Origin: Actinomycetales bacterium
GTDB lineage: Bacteria > Actinomycetota > Actinomycetes > Actinomycetales > Beutenbergiaceae
Assembly (NCBI GenBank): GCA_016649925.1
Contig: JAENWO010000022.1
Location: 1-14,963, forward strand
Length of the DNA: 14,963 nt
Reading direction: 5' to 3'
Each line of letters opens with the position of its first letter. Within the stretch, counting starts at the first letter, position 1. The translations under genes were made by a program, and so were the position numbers. The notes below the pieces were generated by a model, which ran no database searches, was not told where the DNA came from, and worked only from the letters and a program-made list of their open reading frames with translations. Positions 14,701-14,963 of this stretch are shown piece by piece.

Positions 14701-14963
14701 CCGCCAGCGGCGCGAGGGGCGCCGGGGCAGCGGGCACCGGGGCAGCGGGCGCCGGAGCAGCGGGGCAGCGGGCACCGGGCACCGGCATCTCTGCCACAAC
14801 GGCGGGTGACGCACTGGACGGCGCAGGCCCGCATTCCGATGCCGTCACCACGACGGAGACGACGCGCTTCGACGCGGCAATGCCGCAGGCGCCGGCCGGC
14901 TGGGACCTCCCGGCTGCGGCGGCTGCCGCAGCGGCCACCCCCGGTGCGGCCGGAGCGGCCGGA
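11736..14963 (+). CDS. murJ: MurJ lipid II flippase fused to a C-terminal pseudokinase (MviN type), 3' end outside window
   Basis: One frame stays open from ATG 11736 to the window end (1076 codons, no stop). Residues 1 to about 545 are a MurJ/MviN membrane domain of about 14 segments with the N-terminal signature SRVLGLVRN (22-30), DAFSVANKLPN (45-55) and an IAGGVLNAILVPQ loop; MurJ flips lipid II across the membrane. After a basic linker (about 546-590) comes a kinase-like fold beginning GTTIADRYHL (Tyr601). The catalytic loop HRDLKPxN is replaced by HLRLRPSV (716-723), the DFG position reads TGL, and no VAxK lysine is evident, so it should be a pseudokinase. From about 830 the protein is a disordered Ala/Gly/Thr/Pro tail. 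M. tuberculosis MviN has a similar pseudokinase, phosphorylated by PknB and bound by FhaA. GGAGAG (11722-11727) precedes the start, which overlaps the DUF6049 stop. Confidence 0.94.
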   Translation, partial: MTQRSGGLASSATLMFTGTLASRVLGLVRNALLVAAIFSIGGAADAFSVANKLPNIFYMLIAGGVLNAILVPQIVRAMRHDDGGQEYVNRLLTLAGALLLGLTVLLTAASSVLVTVYASEFRDGPWAALAITFGFWCIPQLFFYGMYTLLGQVLNARSNFGPYMWAPVANNIVAIAGLVAYLVIFGRFDSSNPAAAADWTSARIALLAGTATLGVIMQAVVLIVPLYRSGFRFRLTWGVRNSGLRSASRVAMWAFAALAVGQVGYIAVSNLAAAASTAGASAGDLSVAGNAAYDNAFLVFMLPQSLITVSLVTAMFTRMSANAAGGDLGKVRADLSLALRTLGVFTVFASGALAVLAIPMIQVIQFDRADFEAYRAVAHVLVAMLAGLTAIAVWTMTQRVYYAFEDTRSLFLIQIPMAAIVLVGCVLTFLLLDAQWWVAGAGAATAVSSTFGALVSYLALRRRLPSLDGARVLRTHVRLVLAMLPAALIGWGLLRLWGVQTSFVGALVRVLTLGLLMGIVYLVLLRRLRVSELDSLLARVGGMAAPLTRRLRPALARIPGGASMRTMWGRMSRTDDGDKGAAVTQGTSTVLTAGTTIADRYHLITEIPTDVEHTSLWLGEDDILQREVRAVIVDGPRREEALDAARRAALIDDSRLARVLRVGNHEGHGFVVTEVVPGPSLADLLRGGPLGPGQARALIGEAASAVESARRRGVHHLRLRPSVLHRTDDGAVLLTGLAIDAAQAGVEGRDARATARADSIGLVSLLYTALTGTWPGDPQLAGGVPLASRHGDVPTPPGDVVDGVPHDLDTLCAVTFGPHDDGPFTPAELIRDLAPWDDVEVTPIPAAPTSAALPAEEPFGGPAVAAGAATAAGLASGGPSDAVDPEAVAASAAQQDTFSPETSPEATTQLSPVRGPLDPSRWTLKPPPAGAEPAQFEAVLGESDTEAAGTGIYETHAARHERVISAHVPTMAERLAARGAALLSGIRTAASGARGAGAAGTGAAGAGAAGQRAPGTGISATTAGDALDGAGPHSDAVTTTETTRFDAAMPQAPAGWDLPAAAAAAAATPGAAGAAG
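14718..14762 (+). repeat. 15-bp in-frame tandem repeat in MurJ-pseudokinase tail
   Basis: Three 15-bp units at 14718-14732, 14733-14747 and 14748-14762 encode GAGAA, GTGAA and GAGAA (residues 995-1009), then a more degenerate Gly/Ala/Pro stretch. They lie in the low-complexity region after the pseudokinase and add flexible linker. Confidence 0.85.

Overview
The window reads as chromosomal DNA of a high-GC Gram-positive actinobacterium. The signs are very GC-rich coding sequence with third positions almost always G or C, GTG starts, short or absent leaders, myo-inositol-phosphate synthase, an actinobacterial CCA-adding enzyme, and a MurJ carrying a C-terminal pseudokinase. Gene content and order suit a Micrococcales-type organism (Cellulomonas or Georgenia relatives), but the genus is inference. 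The genes correspond to two Mycobacterium tuberculosis clusters near oriC, ponA1/PadR/ino1 (Rv0050, Rv0047c, Rv0046c) and pcnA/mutT4/Rv3909/mviN (Rv3907c-Rv3910), so an oriC-proximal location is likely.

Layout. (1) 1-2189, minus: a class A penicillin-binding protein, cut by the window edge in its Thr/Glu/Pro tail. (2) 2413-3348, plus: a divergently read PPK2-type polyphosphate kinase. (3) 3349-3713: a 365-bp intergenic region rich in inverted repeats, ending in a promoter and a near-perfect operator. (4) 3714-5389, plus: a PadR regulator and inositol-3-phosphate synthase, overlapping by 4 bp. (5) 5377-5790: a 25-bp tandem repeat, a strong terminator hairpin and a featureless stretch. (6) 5791-7104, plus: an MFS transporter. 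(7) 7105-7264: 20-bp tandem repeats and a hairpin between convergent genes. (8) 7265-8836, minus: CCA tRNA nucleotidyltransferase. (9) 8889 to the window end, plus: a likely operon of a Nudix hydrolase, a DUF6049-like secreted/membrane protein and a MurJ-pseudokinase fusion still open at the right edge.

How it works together. Both ends of the window concern the cell envelope. The left PBP polymerises and crosslinks peptidoglycan. MurJ at the right flips lipid II, and its pseudokinase domain is probably the docking point for Ser/Thr-kinase/FHA-domain control, as known for M. tuberculosis MviN. PadR-Ino1 sets inositol supply for phosphatidylinositol and mycothiol and is probably self-regulated through the operator at 3682-3704. 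The Nudix enzyme and PcnA are housekeeping enzymes reading outward from a 52-bp shared promoter region.

Nothing here is clearly a new defence or mobile system. The most interesting features are the MurJ-pseudokinase fusion, the regulatory architecture upstream of PadR, an orphan 26-bp palindrome, and short tandem duplications at many gene ends and intergenic regions.
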